This document shows, piece after piece, positions 34,071 to 47,221 of a stretch of 64,000 bases of DNA. Every line of letters starts with the position of its first letter. Position 1 is the stretch's first letter. Below the pieces are notes generated by a model. It saw only the letters and a list, made by a program, of their open reading frames with translations. It was not told the DNA's origin and ran no database searches. The DNA is from Lentinus brumalis (taxonomy: Eukaryota; Basidiomycota; Agaricomycetes; Polyporales; Polyporaceae): positions 62,001-126,000 of the forward strand of contig MARA01000018.1 in the NCBI GenBank assembly GCA_001792895.1. Direction: 5' to 3'. The position numbers were made by a program, and so were the translations under genes.

Positions 34071-35496
34071 GGTGGTAGAGGAGAGAGACGACGAACCTTC
34101 AGGCGCGCGGAGGACGCGCCGTTTTGTACTGCGCGGCGGTGGTTTGCACCCTCACGGGATCTGGCCAATCACGTCGATAAGCCAATGCGGATTTGATGGG
34201 GCCGGCCATTATCGATGGCTGGACATACCAAAGCGGCGAACAATAGAGCTCGCTCTTCTGACCGCTATTGTCTCCAGCTGAGGGGGGTGCACGAGGCTTG
34301 GGCCCGACCGAGGACTTGATTTCTTTGTGCACTGGAAGCGGTCAATGCTGTGGACCTTCAGTCCAGTCAATGTATATAACCTCGGTGACCAATGCGGTCT
34401 CGCTCACAGGCTTGTCGCTCGAGTCTTGTAGTACGGACGTAGAGGTCAGGAGAACGACACTGAGCCACTGACGACTCGAACAAGGCGCGGTCACAGCCAC
34501 CCGTCACCGGCGCTAAGGCTCTTGCCGCGAACTTAACCGCCGCCCGCCCCGCCCGGGAAGTACTCGAGAGTCGACCTCGGTCAAAAGGCTTGATCTCATG
34601 TCTCCTACGGTTACTTCGAGAAACCGCTATTGCATGACCATCCCTGTCAAAATAGGACGGTCCAAACATCTCTCGCGCAGTGCGAACTTCAAGACCAGCT
34701 CAGATATGTCTCTGCCAAGCAGTTCAATGGCCTACTGTTCCCGGCGACTGTTCTGCTCTGGGAGCCATGAACACGAGCATCGCCCGAGTCGCTCGTTTCG
34801 ACTATCAATGCGCCGAGGGCGGGGATCTGGCACGGCTGCTCTCGTATGTAGTCCATGCCTCGTCCGTGGTGCTATCGACTGATCCACACTCCAGCACGCT
34901 CAGGTACGTAGGTGTCGCACATGGCCATGATCCAATGCTCCAGCTCGCAGTGGGCGCGATGTGGGCATACTTCGCATCCCTCGCGTCCTGGGGAGCCCGG
35001 CGATAGCATGAATGTCTTCGCCTCATTCCTTTCTGAGAGTTCCTTCCATCGACATCCCTCACAGATTCATTCGCTCTCCTGTCACAGCTTGCCCGGCGGC
35101 AGTCGATGAGCGAGATCAGTATACCGCCTGGTCGTCTCCGCTTCTCGACGACGTAACCGTGCTCGTCCAGGAGAACGCCGCGTTCCACGTCTTCCACGTC
35201 GCTCCTAGGATCCCGCGGCGGCATTCTCCTCACGACGAATGCCCGCCGTGTCTTCGCGGCCGGCGTATGAGGCGATAGGCGTTATGCGACCGGCCCAAGG
35301 CCTGACTGCTGAGTCTTCCTGCCAACAGTGTATGGTCATCCAAGATCGTGGTTTCAAGGCCGCAAGGGGTGCAAGGCGAAAACCACGGACAATCCCACGA
35401 GAGGTGGTCGCATGCAAGGGCGGCGCGTAGTATAAACATATCGAGTCACAGAACATATCTATGCGAAGGTCAGCCTGATCTCAGGATCGTCGAGGA
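34071..35496. other. 1.4 kb gap with no supported gene
   Basis: Minus-strand frame 34805-35233 has a protein-like run (VLLDEHGYVVEKRRRPGGILISLID) but no domain, no clear splice context and no start I trust. The first part is the kinase promoter. Confidence 0.3.
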
Positions 35497-38290
35497 TCAG
35501 TTGGCGTACCTATGGTAAGGGTTCTCGAACTCGGTGAGATCGTGCATGCCAGCCTCTGAAGCACCAGAAATGAAGCCCAGCGTGACGAAGTAAATGAATC
35601 GGAGCACTCACCCTCTCCCTTGAGCTGGTCTTCTTGCGACACAACCTTGCCCTGCTCGCGGTCGCGCTGTATCCCGATCCCGAGAAGTCAACACGTGTTC
35701 AGACCCAAGGCGAATGAGTATGCGCCAACCTTAATGTTGCTCCATAGCATGTACGCGCCGAGGGCAAGGTGACATACGGTCTTGATGATATAGCCAATAA
35801 ACATGGCAGTCGTTCCAGTCGTGTACTTGGGCGCTTCGCTGTCGAGGAGGAAGTGCGGCCTGGAGTACGACCTTACTGAGTAATGTCAACGCAAGCGGGA
35901 GAGAGAACAGAGCCCACCCGATGATATTGCCGACACAGTACCCGGTGAACGTCACCGCCGTCGTGAACGTCTTCTTCGTGAAACCACCGACCTTTGATAC
36001 CATTCACGCTCAGCCCCAACGTTTGCAGATCGTGCTGAACTCCACGACTTACATTATTCGAGATCATGACGAGCGACAGGGCGAATCCTACGGACTGCGC
36101 GAGGTTACCCGAGTCAGTGCGCAACGAAGCCAGACATGAGGCTCACCTGGAAGTTCGTGAACCAGTAAGCTATCAGCCGGTTCCATTTAAGGTCCGAAGG
36201 GAGGTATGTCAAGCACGCCGCAGCGATGATGCAGGTGATGTTTCCGAGTGCCATCGTGATGACTCGCACTGGACGAGGAAGTTGTGAATAACGACTCGTG
36301 GGCCGGAACACATCGCGACTTACAGTTCTTGAACGCATGCAGATGTACCTGAGTTGACGAGTTTAGTCAACGGTGCTGATCGTCCGTACGCAGACGGCAG
36401 TGGGCTCACCCGGCACCTAGCAGACTTAAAATCTGCACGCCGGACGAGGCGGCATCGAGTAGCGTGCTTTGCAGCGTGGTAAAGCCCAGTCCCTGCAGAT
36501 GCGGAGTCAGTCAAACCTCGGGCACCAAGATCCTGCGAGGTACGAACCTTGATGATGATGGTTGAGAAGTTGGAGACGATCCTGAAGTGGGCCTGAGTAC
36601 GACCTCAACTCAGCATGGAGGATTCGATACGTACCCGTTAGGAATCTGCGCCGCGATAGACGCGACAAATAGCAGCCAAGTCTTAGGGTCGATCAACGCA
36701 TGCTGTATCTACAGACACGTATGTAGCATGAGCATCGTGCATCGTCGTCCGCAAGTAAGAGACGTGAGCACCTGGTACCACTTGAACGTCTTGTTCTTGA
36801 CACCAAGTTTGGCTTCTGCGACGCGCTTCACTGCGAGTACCTTCTCTTCTGGGGTCAGGAAGCGCGCCTCGACGGGAGAGTCGGGGAAGAAGAACCACAA
36901 TACGACGGAGACTTGCGAACAAATCAGCGGAGCGGCTCAACGAGAGCAACCGCGATACTCACAGCAGATGCTAATCGCGCCAAGGATGAGGAAGATGTAC
37001 TTCCACAGGTCGATCTCCGGGGTCTCGATATGTCCAATCTGCGCCGTGCAGTGCATGCGTCAGTCCGGGTGCTGCATACCTTCGGTACGGAGGCCATGCT
37101 TACGCCATAGGCCACGAATCCACCGAAGATACCAGCCCAGCCGTTGAACGAGTACCAGATGAGAGAACGGAAAGGCACTTCGCTCTGCGCGTACCAGATG
37201 GACGTCAATATTGTCATGCCGGGCGTCACGATAGCTTCAAGCAGTCCGAGGAAAAACCTGGCAGTTGGTCAGCATGCTAGATAAGTACGTGGACGGGTAC
37301 GAGCGCACCGGTTGACCATGGTTCCAGCAAAGTTGGTGCATGCCGGAGTACTATGACGGGATGAGCTTCCGAAGAGCCGACCGAGATCATGTCCTGTACG
37401 TACGTGATGACGATGGTTCCCCAGATCAAGGTGGCTATCATGGCGGCGGGTTTCAACTATGAAGAGCAAACATACAGCGTTGATACTTACTGATCGCAAG
37501 GACCTTGCCCGATGGGTAGTGTTGCAGAAGCCAGCTGTCTGGATAATTCCCGACAAGGTATCCGATACTAGCCAGCAGTGAGTACCGACGCATACGACAT
37601 GGTCACGGCCAACCTGTACTTACTAGAAGACTGTGGAGAAGGTGGTGGTCAGACGAATGGCGAACGAAACGTAGAGTCACGTACTACTCGCGAACCAGCT
37701 AAACTGGTTGCCCGAGAGATGCAGCGCCGTCTTCATGCCGTACAGGTTGCCGTAGTTCAGGCTGACGCGATGATGGCGGGTGCGTAGTGTACCGTCAGCA
37801 GTCAAAATAATATCGCATCTACACGGACAAAGAGGTAACATACGCCGTCTTGTCCACTATCGCTTCCCTTCAGCATGAAAGCACAACAGAGAATGGCTCG
37901 GGAGAAGACTCACAAAAACTCAGTCCCTGACACATACAGAGCTGTATGCCGTCCCCGGTGAGTTACGCACGCGTGGTTTATTGTTAGGATCGCCGTACCA
38001 TGGGAAGAATGTAAAAGTCTATCTTCCTCGCGATCCTGGAACAGGAAGTAAGCACTCTTGCGCTACCAAGCCCGGGAGCGGACTCCTCACCGTCGGTTCT
38101 CTTCCCGAGTCACACGAAGACCCGACTGCTTGGCGACCGCGAACTCATGCAGACCGACATTGGCCTGCTCCTCGCTGGTCGTATCTTCGTGTCCGGTCTT
38201 CTCCGGGACCCACTGCTTATCCTGAGTCGACCCGGCGTCGGAGCCGACGCCCTTTGGAATGGACGCATAGTCAATGTCTGGAGACGACAT
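35497..38290 (-). CDS. MFS transporter, Dal5/anion:cation symporter type
   Basis: Plasma-membrane permease of the allantoate permease (Dal5-like) family. The start at 38290 gives an acidic cytosolic N-terminus (MSSPDIDYASIPKGVGSD). Exons include DKTAVNYGNLYGMK (TM2 region), HLSGNQFSWFAS, TPGMTILTSIWYAQSEVPFR, SLIWYSFNGWAGIFGGFVAYG, the inter-half loop FFPDSPVEARFLTPEEKVLA and VKRVAEAKLGVKNKTFKWYQ. Later exons are FTGYCVGNIIGWALFS and the tail DLTEFENPYHRYAN with the stop at 35497. Eight or more introns make precise edges uncertain. Dal5-type proteins carry allantoate, ureidosuccinate, nicotinate or similar anions; the substrate here is not determined. The same strand carries a urea carboxylase 5 kb upstream, which would fit nitrogen catabolism. 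Confidence 0.75.
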
Positions 38291-38661
38291 CGCACCGCTG
38301 GAGTCGTTGATCGCCGGGGAACGCGCTCGCAGCGGCGGAACAGGCTGGCAAAGAACCGACAAACATACCTCACCCTTCGTGCGCGTCCCTTTATACGACG
38401 GTGGGAGAGAATTGGCCGCAGCGGATGGGCAATGTCGTGCTCAGCCAAGCACGCTTTCGTGCTTCCGTCAGGCACAGCGCAACAAGTCCGCAATCTTAGC
38501 GCCGCAGACTCTCGTAAGGGTGCCGGGCCGCCGCTGGCCACGAGCTTGCACTAGGATAACGATGAGTGTGGTCGGTGAGCGAGTGATACGATGAAAGGGC
38601 ACATACAGGCTTGAAAAGGTAGGGCTGGGTGGGGCCCTTGAGAGCGAAGTCCACCGTGTTA

Positions 38662-41600
38662 TTACAATCTATCCAACGATACACATAACCTAATACAAAG
38701 CCGGACATACGATACGGACGAGCAGTCGGACAGATCGCTATTCTGCGGCCTTCTCCTTGCCCTTTTCTGTTTCGGAAAGACGCTTGACGGGGACTTGGGA
38801 CGCGTAGCGCGCCGGCGATTGCGACGTTCGTACCAGCGCGTGAGCCATGTGAGGAGCGAAAGGGTCCCGCAGGACATGAGGATCCAAGCGATGATGACCG
38901 CCGCGTTCCGGCCGAGGTGGGAGTTCGTGTTGAACATGATGGTGCGGAGGGCTTGAGATCTATATGAGAATGCACGGTCAGTAGTGTCGCAAGTTTCGTC
39001 GTGGCTACTCACAGGTTCCTGTAGAGCGGAAGGTTAGCACAATCCACAGCTCCGCGAGATCTTGGCACGCTCACCAGATAGGAAATCCGCTGCCATACGA
39101 GTAGAACGAGTTCTGCAACTCGTCAGGGAGCACGACGGGGGCTACGTTGTACAGGATCTATCAGAGCATGTGTCAGTCACACTGTTCATGATTTGAAAAC
39201 AGCCTCTCACTCACCAGCGTAAACAGGAAGAACGGCACGAAGCGCGGCGTGAAGATCGTGATCATGGCCTCCAGTGACAGCCCCAGCGCGCACATGCCGA
39301 GGTAGATGAAGAAGAACGAGAGCAGGAACCCTCCCGCGTCGCCATATCTGCACGTCACCGGACTGATTAGATGCCGGTACGTACGCATGAAAAATCCCAC
39401 TTACTTCGTGCCGAGGGGCAAGTCGAACGCGACGTTGACGAGGGCGTAGCTCATGCTCAGCGGGAAGTAAGCAATGAGGGGGACGATGATGCGGAGCGCA
39501 ATGTAGGGCAGGAATCTCATGTGTGCTTCGATGAGAGCTCGCGCAGTCGAGTTAGCCATAGTCTGCGAGGGGTTAGTCATACACCGTTACTCAGCGTTCT
39601 CGACTCACGATCATGAATCTGTCCGACGCGGTTAGCGCGGTGCGGTCCAACTAAAAGGCGCACACTCACGAGAATATGCATAAGAATATGTTGCCGACGA
39701 GCGTAACAGCCTGAGCTGCGGGAGCGTTGTAAGGCCTCAGGTTGACCATCGTCCAGCTGATGGCTGGAGTGATGGTCTGCGGAGCGTTCGCGATGAGTTG
39801 GAGAGCGGTCGAATTGGGCTCTCCATTGGAGTTGATCTGCGCAAAGTACCGCTGGGCGGTCTGCGTCGCATAGGCCGAGGTCGTGGCTTGGAGCATGGCG
39901 GTCGTAAGCGGGACTATGTAGTTACCAGTCGCAATCTCCTGACGGGCCTGGGGTCACCGTAAGGGGCTTGTTCACCCCTCCAGTGTACAATCCACGCACC
40001 TGCGAATAGAAGACCTTGATCGCCGTGGTGGGATCATATGTCTGGTCTCCATTCACGCGTGCGCGGGACAGGTGAGTCGTTGCGTTCGGCTGGACTATGG
40101 CGCAAGGATGTCAGTAATCGGTATACAAGCAACGCCACAACTGCGATATGAATACCGAAGGTGTCTGCAACAGGGAGCAGACTACAGTCTCCGCTCACGA
40201 CGACATGAAGCTAGATAAGAAGAGTCGCATTTGGCCTACCAGTACTACCACCCTGATGAGTCGCTGGCGTGCCTGTTCAGACAAAGCAGAGCGACGAACT
40301 TCAAGTGAAGTCCCACACCAACGCGATAAGAGCAACCCATAGGATGCTGCTCCAGCGCTGAGGTTTGAGTTTTGTGAATTTGAGATGCAGGACATCAAGG
40401 CTCATCTCCTGGAATGCGAACGATGTCGCGGTCCTATACCCATGCGCATCATCGTAAGACATTCATGGGTAAATACGGTTCCATGATAGATGCACCGCTC
40501 CTGCCAGCAAGTTCTGTCGCGCGAAGGAGATGCCCGGAGAGTGCCGGCCAGGCCAACCATGCACTCTCATCTTCCGGCGAATCTCCCCGTGGCTCGAATA
40601 GCTCATCACTGCAATATCGTCCCGTAACCGTTTCCGTGTGCATAATATCGCTGCCGCCTGTGACGGCGGCGGCGGCGGCGGCGGCATGACGGGCTTCGAC
40701 GATGCATCGTGACTGTATATATCCGGTGTTACCGAATTTCGCAGACCTGGCACAGTAAAATGCGACACAGCGTCGAGAGACATGCAGTGAAACGAGACAT
40801 TTCTGCTCCGTGCAAGGGTACGAGATGAGAATGACCGTCAGAGAGACCCGATTGCCCAGTTCTGGCCCGTGACAACCGACCGACTGAGATAGACGGGCTC
40901 CGACATCTTGGATGGGCATCCGGACGGAGAGTGGCAGGCCCAAACAAGAGGAAAGGGCGCTCGGTCGTGCTGATGTCCCGAGTAAGAGGAAGGGTAGAGA
41001 ACAGAGTGATGTGACGACAACTGCATATCCCGAAGCATTGGACACGGACTCACCTACGACGGCCACCCACACTTGCTCTTCCAGGACCATACGCTGCACG
41101 TCGTCATCGTCTCCGACGTCGTCCGGGTCCATGAACTTCCACGCGAGTTGCGGTCCAGGAGGCGAGTACTTGCGGACGGCGGCGACGAGGCTCTGGCCAA
41201 CGCGGGCGCCGTCGCGGTCGATGAACCATGCCTCGAGATTCCCGTGAGCTTCGCGGAATCGGAGAGAGCGCCCCAGTAGCTGTGAGGTGGGCGTTAGAAC
41301 GATACGAACGTGGTCGCGGTGTTCCGGCGTGCTTACACGGGGAGACATATCCACATCAGCGCAACAATCAAGGCGGTGGCCCGGACGATAATGATGAAGT
41401 ATTCCCGCCGCAACGGCGCGAGCCTGGGCTCGGAGAAGACTATGTTGAGAGGCAGAATGAATGGGTGCCATGCGGGGAAGACTGGTCACTCACAGCCACG
41501 GAACGGAGCGGGAGTTGCGAGCTCATCGACGTCTGCCACAAAGGAAGACTTGCGACTGGGTTTTGGGCTGGGCTTATTTCCGTCGTAGAGGTCGCACTGC

Positions 41601-41824
41601 TGGATGCCGCTCGAGGCATGGATCTGTGCCGTGTCTTCGGCATGCCGATCTGCCGAGCACCCGTGGCCGATGGATTCCGCAGCGAGGACAGCGCCCGCCT
41701 GGCTGGTTTGCGCGGGCAATGCCATGGACCCAAGGACCGTGGATGTCGAGCGGGGGCGTGTGGTCACCGTCGGAAACAGCGACGAGCACTTCGGCCCCTC
41801 TGCCCGATCCTCGCTACTGAGCAC
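38662..41824 (-). CDS. DUF3533 / SNG1-like membrane protein
   Basis: Related to yeast Sng1, a plasma-membrane protein linked to drug resistance and lipid asymmetry. The first exon MLSSEDRAEGPKCSSLFPT (start 41824) is spliced to LRREYFIIIVRATALIVALM (TM1). Then come a periplasmic-type domain (LEAWFIDRDGARVGQSLV, KFMDPDDVGDDDD, EEQVWVAVV, VQPNATTHLSRARVNGDQTY) and AISWTMVNLRPYNAPA. Multiple TM exons follow: FLPYIALRIIVPLIAYFP, GGFLLSFFFIYLGMCALGLS and FVPFFLFTLILYNVAPVVLP. A GSGFPIWNLSQALRTIMFN motif precedes a basic tail ending at 38662. The order matches the family and the protein appears intact. One intron, between WVAVV and QPNATTHL (about 40098-41053), is about 950 nt, against about 50-60 nt for the rest. 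Confidence 0.8.
40665..40686. repeat. GGC trinucleotide microsatellite in the long SNG1 intron
   Basis: About seven GGC/GCG units (CGGCGGCGGCGGCGGCGGCA), lying in the exceptional 950-nt intron. Confidence 0.8.
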
Positions 41825-41897
41825 AGGCGCTTGCTATCTGTCATCACCTATGCACGTTGAGCATTAGCAATAGCTCAGCAGCTAAGCCTATCTGTAA

Positions 41898-41969
41898 TCC
41901 GATATGGTGTAGTGGCTAACATTATCGCCTCTCACGCGATAGCCCGGGGTTCGATTCCCCGTGTCGGAA
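41898..41969 (+). tRNA. tRNA-Glu (CTC), second copy
   Basis: All 72 bases identical to the gene at 17163-17234, anticodon CTC at 41931-41933. It lies 73 bp from the divergent SNG1-like start codon. Flanks are unrelated to those of the first copy beyond a few bases. Confidence 0.95.
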
Positions 41970-42939
41970 TTGATGTTATGTTCCCTTTTTGTGTGTCCAA
42001 GTCCAGTTTGTGGCCCTTTTGCCTCACGAATGTCTTCATGGAAATCAATGCGTCAATTGAAGTAGATCAAAACATCGCCTGCCTGAATTGCTCCTCCTCC
42101 TTTCACATCCCGTCCGAATCCTTTCACCGTACGCCCAACGTTCTCTTCGCCTGCCTCGATATTGACCTCCGTCTTCATGGCCTCGAGAATGAAGAGAACT
42201 TGCTCCGCGCTGGTTACCCTGTCCCCTACCGCGCACTTGATCATCCAGACGTGCGCGGTCAGCGACGACGTGAGGCAATCGCCTCCTTCGTCTGCTCCAC
42301 GAACATTCAGCGTCACTCCACCGCAGCCCGGGCGACCGCAATAAGTACACATACCTGCAGCAACTGGGTCAGAGGCGGCTGACTTGCGCGCCTCAAGTTC
42401 TTCTCGGCGTTGTCGATCCCATGCTGCGAACAGCTCGCGTTCGCTGTGCAGACGACGGTGTCACCAAGCTTGCTCGAGTTGGATAGATGTCACTCACCGG
42501 GCTTCCTCTGCAGCGACGGCGCGGGCTTGTCTCGTCCTGAACTCGTTGACTTCGTCTGCGATACTGCTCACGAACGCAGTGTACTCCGCCATGGAGAACG
42601 TGCGCTCCTCGATCTCCAAAATTGCGTCAGCGGCGCGAGTCTGTCCAACTGGTTGACAGCAGGGCGAACCTTGAATGCGTATTGTCCAGTATCGAACTGG
42701 CTCTCAAGCTGGCACACGAAGATTGAGAGTCAATTTGTGCCAGAGGGCCGGATGGAGTCAATACCGCATACCTGCAGGTACTCCTCCTCGCTCACGACTT
42801 CGTACGCGACCTGCGTGTGTTTCAGCGGACATGCACGTGAGACCTGGAAGCAGGACGAGACCATACCTGGTCGAACGGACGCAGCATCCAAGGCCGGTCT
42901 GGGGCGAAGTCGCGTCCCTTTCCCCAAGTCTGCCAAGGC

Positions 42940-43070
42940 ACTTGACGTTGATCTCCCACCCGGTTTTCGTGGCCTTTCAAACTCCGCTCAGGCCCATCAT
43001 CCCGCCGCACAGCCACCTCGTCCCGGGCCTCCGGAGCCCAGACCAGGGCCTGGCGCCTATCAACTCCGGC
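42940..43070 (+). repeat. MULE left terminal inverted repeat
   Basis: Begins ACTTGACGTTGATCTCCC. 130 of 131 bases match the reverse complement of the right terminus. Confidence 0.95.
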
Positions 43071-43695
43071 CTTTGCTCCAGTTACTTATCCGAGCTTATA
43101 AGTAATTACTTACTAGACAGACGCTCGCCGTGAAAGACCGAATTGTGTACCAATTACCGAGAGACTGAAAGTCCCCTTACCACTTCATACAAGATGCTTG
43201 TATGCTGGTGTATGTGCCAAAATAGTTTGCAAGCCCTGGTTCTCCAAAGGATATGAAAGGCTTATCGTTACTTACTTACTGTTAATAGCCCGGTTTAGCG
43301 CCGTATAACGGGGTTGCAACACAGTATTGAGCAAGGCTTTCTTGAGTCAAACCGGTTTCTTGGCCAACTTGAGGCCTCAACAAAGCAATTATAAGCAGTA
43401 GCAGAGCACTGGATGTAGCCAGACTTAGGGAATAATTCGAACAAGCCGGCGCTTACCGGCGCCTTCAGGGCCTCTTATAAGTAACCCACTTCAAAGTAGT
43501 GCTTACTGATTGCTTAAGTGACGAAGTGACGAGCTTACTCGGAGCTTGTCATGCTTATGCAGGTACTACTGCATGTGTGCGATGTTTGCCGTATAAGTAC
43601 ACGTCACATTGAGTACTTATTGAGAACTGTGAAGTTGTTATTGGGACATAGATAGATGAGATATAGACGATTAGAGCGGCGGATAAGTAGAAGGC

Positions 43696-46600
43696 TTACC
43701 GGAATTTGTAGCCAATTATGTCTCGAAGCGCAGGCTTCCCTCGAACAGTGGCATTTGTGTTAGGCATAGTGCGACGGTTGAGTTCCTGTTCGATATTTGT
43801 GACCCAACTAATGGTAGGCTTGATTGCTCGCTCCGCATTCGTCAGGAATCTTCTGTCCGCTTGGCCAATCTGTTGCTCGAGTATGTCCGCTCCAGCTCGA
43901 AGCTTGCGCACCATCTCAGTCAGCCTGACGATGTCTGAATCATCAAGCTACAATGCTAGAGCATCAGAATCCAGAGGCAGGAGACGAATTGACTCAGACA
44001 TACCTCAAAGCCTGCATCTCCACCCGCCCTCGACCTCATAAGGCCGTCTGTACCAGTTGGAGGCGGCTTGTTCGGTGACGAATCAATCTGCGCCACCATG
44101 GCATGGCGTCAGCTTTCTATGTCACTCAGTGAGACAATAATTGGACAGCCTACCGGAGAAGACGGCACGATCGCGGGCTCCTCGGGCTCCTCGGGCACCG
44201 GAGTTGTGGCTTGACTTGCTGGAAAGGACTTGCCAGGGACCGGCCCAGCGCTGCTTGCGGACTTGAAGCGAGGCACCGGGCTCTTGTGCGGCATGCGACT
44301 GAGCCAAGCGTGGGGTGATCCAGTCTCGGGAGGGGCAGCAATCGCACCGTTGATGGGGACGGTGTAGAAAGGGAGGATGCGGTAGCGAGCAACCTTGACC
44401 CACCACTTAGGAGACTGGACACCGGCCCCCTGTACCAGATGCTTGCAGAGCACATATGCGTGGTACTTCTGGGCCCCGCAGTCGCACGTCCAAGTGGCCA
44501 GTGAGGTCTTGTAGGAGCCCTTGATTGGGACAGACAAGAGTCTCTTCCAGGAGCGCTTGAGTGCCTTCTGCATATGCGTTAGCGGCGGTGCTCGTCCAGG
44601 TCGCGCATCTCCGATGATGCTCCGCAGTGTGATACGATAAGGTGGAAGTGTGCGAGTGACGATCGCATAGACGACGAGGTCGACGGGAGGACGGTTGTAG
44701 AGGTGGAGGACAAGCCGCTTGAGGTTCCGCCATAGTGCCTCGACCATCATGGTCGTCCGCTTGCAGGGAATTGCGGCTGGGTACGCTGACCTTGCCCATA
44801 GCTTCCATCGGTCTCGGCGGTACCAGGAGCTCCATAGGTATGCCCAGACCTCGCAAAGGTTGTTCGCTTTGCAGTGACGATACATCTCCTCCACGGCATC
44901 CCTCCAAATCTCTTCGGCACTCCGAGGTACACCATGGCGCTCCGGGAGCAGTGTGTGCTGAGAGGCGTGCTTGGCGAAGAGACGAAGGATGGTGAGACGA
45001 TGGGTTAGAGGGCAGAACAGGTACGTTGCCTTGTCAATCGGCGGCTTTCCACGTTCCGTACTGTCGACCAGTGCATCTTGATTCACATTCCGTGCATCGT
45101 GAGCGAATTCATCGACTTGCGCACGTAGGTCGTCCTTGTCCTTCCTATCCCATTCTACAGCATCTTCGACACTCCCCCACTCCTGGATATCCTCCGTATC
45201 ATCGCCGTCGTGTACCTCTCCGGTCCAGAATGTTTCTTCGTCACTTTGGTCTCCGTCCCGTTGGACATCACCATCAACCTGGACTGCTACTGTCACCGTC
45301 CTCCCACTTGCTGGCTGTATACCATGGCCATCTTGTCCTTCAACATCGAATGACTCTGTCTGCGGCACACCACTTCCGCAGTCCTCTTGCTCGGGCTCCT
45401 CGGCGACTGACCGTTTCGTTGTCAACGCTCTTGCAATATCTTCCGGGCGAAGTACAAGTCTCGGGATTGGCTGAGTAAGTACTGTTGGGCGACCGTTGAT
45501 GAGCAGCCGCACTCGTGGAAGCGGTACTTCCGGGGGAGCGGGAATCTAACTCGGAGAGAGTACCATAAGCCATCTCAATATAGGCTGAATGATAGTGATT
45601 TGCGTACCGTAATCGAGTTGTCACGTTGCCCGAGAGGCACGAAGTTCGGGTCAATAAACGAGAACTCTTTGCGGGCCGCTTCAGCGTCATAGGGGGCCGG
45701 GGTTTCTTTTGTTTTGGCGAGACGCTGCTTGACGGCCCGGAGAGCGTGCCAGAAACATAACTGGTGCTTCGCATTAGGCCAGACTGCGTCCATAGCATTG
45801 ATTTCCGACCAATCTTTGTCAGACAGTGTGAATTCAGGCTCGACACCCAGCTCTTTCAGCGCTCGGAGAAAGCCCTCCAGGACCTCCTGCTTTGCACCAG
45901 ATGGCGCCTCTGGAGTGGTTGCGATCAGAAGGAACGCTAGCGGTATTCCGGATCCGTTTGCTTCTGCGACGGCACTGAAGAGTTCGAAGTTGCCGTTGTT
46001 TGTATTCCCTGCATGTGGACGTCAGCCTCGGAGCACCACATGAAGGCTTCAATTGATATCTATGTACTACTACTGAAGTCGAAGCGGTCACGCACACGTC
46101 GAATCCATGGCAAGTTCCTGAGTTCTTGGGCCCCAGACGCGCACAAAGTCGGTCACTTGAAAGGCGAGAACTCGTGTTCCTGGCGCAGCGGGGACATCAA
46201 GCAAAGCGACGTGATGCTCAGAGCTATTGATCTCTAAATATTTGCGCGCGGACTCGAGTGGATCAGGATCGAGCTTCCACTCGTCGCGGCTGACTATATG
46301 CCAGTAATAGTATACCGCTTTTGCCTGGAACGGTATCTCGACTTCGTCCACCGCTTTCCCTTCCGTCTCCTTGCGCACAATATGCGCCCAGATCTGAAGC
46401 AGTGTGAGTGCGTTGCGTGAGGTTCGTACTTTGATGTGTACTGGTACATGAGGAGGTGTCGACTCTCACCTGACCGGGGGTCTGCGTACTCGCCTGTCTC
46501 TTGATGTAGTCCTTCCACCGATCAGGAAGTTCGAGGTCGAGATATGCCAGGTGGTGGCTATCATGTTTCACCTTGATGATGACATCGTGCGAGTCCTTCT

Positions 46601-47221
46601 TGACCATGACATATACCCACCCGCAGCACGCGAAGCGATCCATGCGGCGAGTCGTGCGAGCCTTGTCACCTTTCGGAACTTTGGCCTTATGCTCACGGCT
46701 GTCCGACTGAGCGCAGCTGAAAGCAAACTCAATGTCCCCAGCACGACGGCGCACCTTCTTGCGTTCAAAGCTGTAGGAGGTATCGTATCAGCACAACATG
46801 ACAGGCACGGAGATACTCACGTCCAGTGCCACAATAGGTGAGTTTCGAGGATCTCGGCTATGCGACATGCACGCGCCTTCTCCTCGGAGTCCAGGGAGCC
46901 CGCTTCCGGCGCGTGAACCCGGGCCTTAATGTTCATCGGTCCGTCCTTGGCCGCCGCGAGTGTCGTGAGGAACACCGGAAAGCTGATGGCGTCCAACGTG
47001 TTCTCATGGGCGTGATCTTCGACGTCTTGACCATCAGCCTCTTCCGCCTGGAGTTTGCGCTTCTGGGCGGTCTTCCGCTGGTTTCGCGCATTCTCTTTTT
47101 GCATGCACTCGGTACACTTGGCTGTGTGTTCGCCTTTCCTTCCGCCATCGGAGTCCTTCTTGCGAATGGAGAACAAGTTCAAGGGCTTCTCGGCATGGCA
47201 CGCCGAGCAGACCTTGGACAT
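43696..47221 (-). CDS. MULE transposase with SWIM zinc finger
   Basis: Transposase of the MULE superfamily. The N-terminus has a Cys pair (VCSACHAEKP...TKCTEC-type spacing, written AKCTECMQKENAR). A FAR1/FLYWCH-like DNA-binding segment follows (MDRFACCGWVYVMVKKDSHD, IKVKHDSHH). The DDE core starts at DSTC-NTNNGNFELFSAVAEA, continues LAFLLIATTPEAP, LSDKDWSEINA and the C/H motif KHQLCFWHALRAVKQR. The SWIM finger CDCGAQKYHAYVLCKH (C-x-C-x(n)-C-x-H) is near 44450. A C-terminal coiled-coil-like stretch (EMVRKLRAGADILEQQIGQA) ends at 43696. Several short introns were placed by eye and no clear disabling change was seen. An Asp/Glu-rich region lies between the DDE core and the SWIM finger. Confidence 0.85.

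Noticed and set aside
42947..43120. Open frames running through the MULE inverted repeats as host exons
   Set aside because: They are chance translations of the inverted repeats; the same amino-acid strings appear at both ends of the element.
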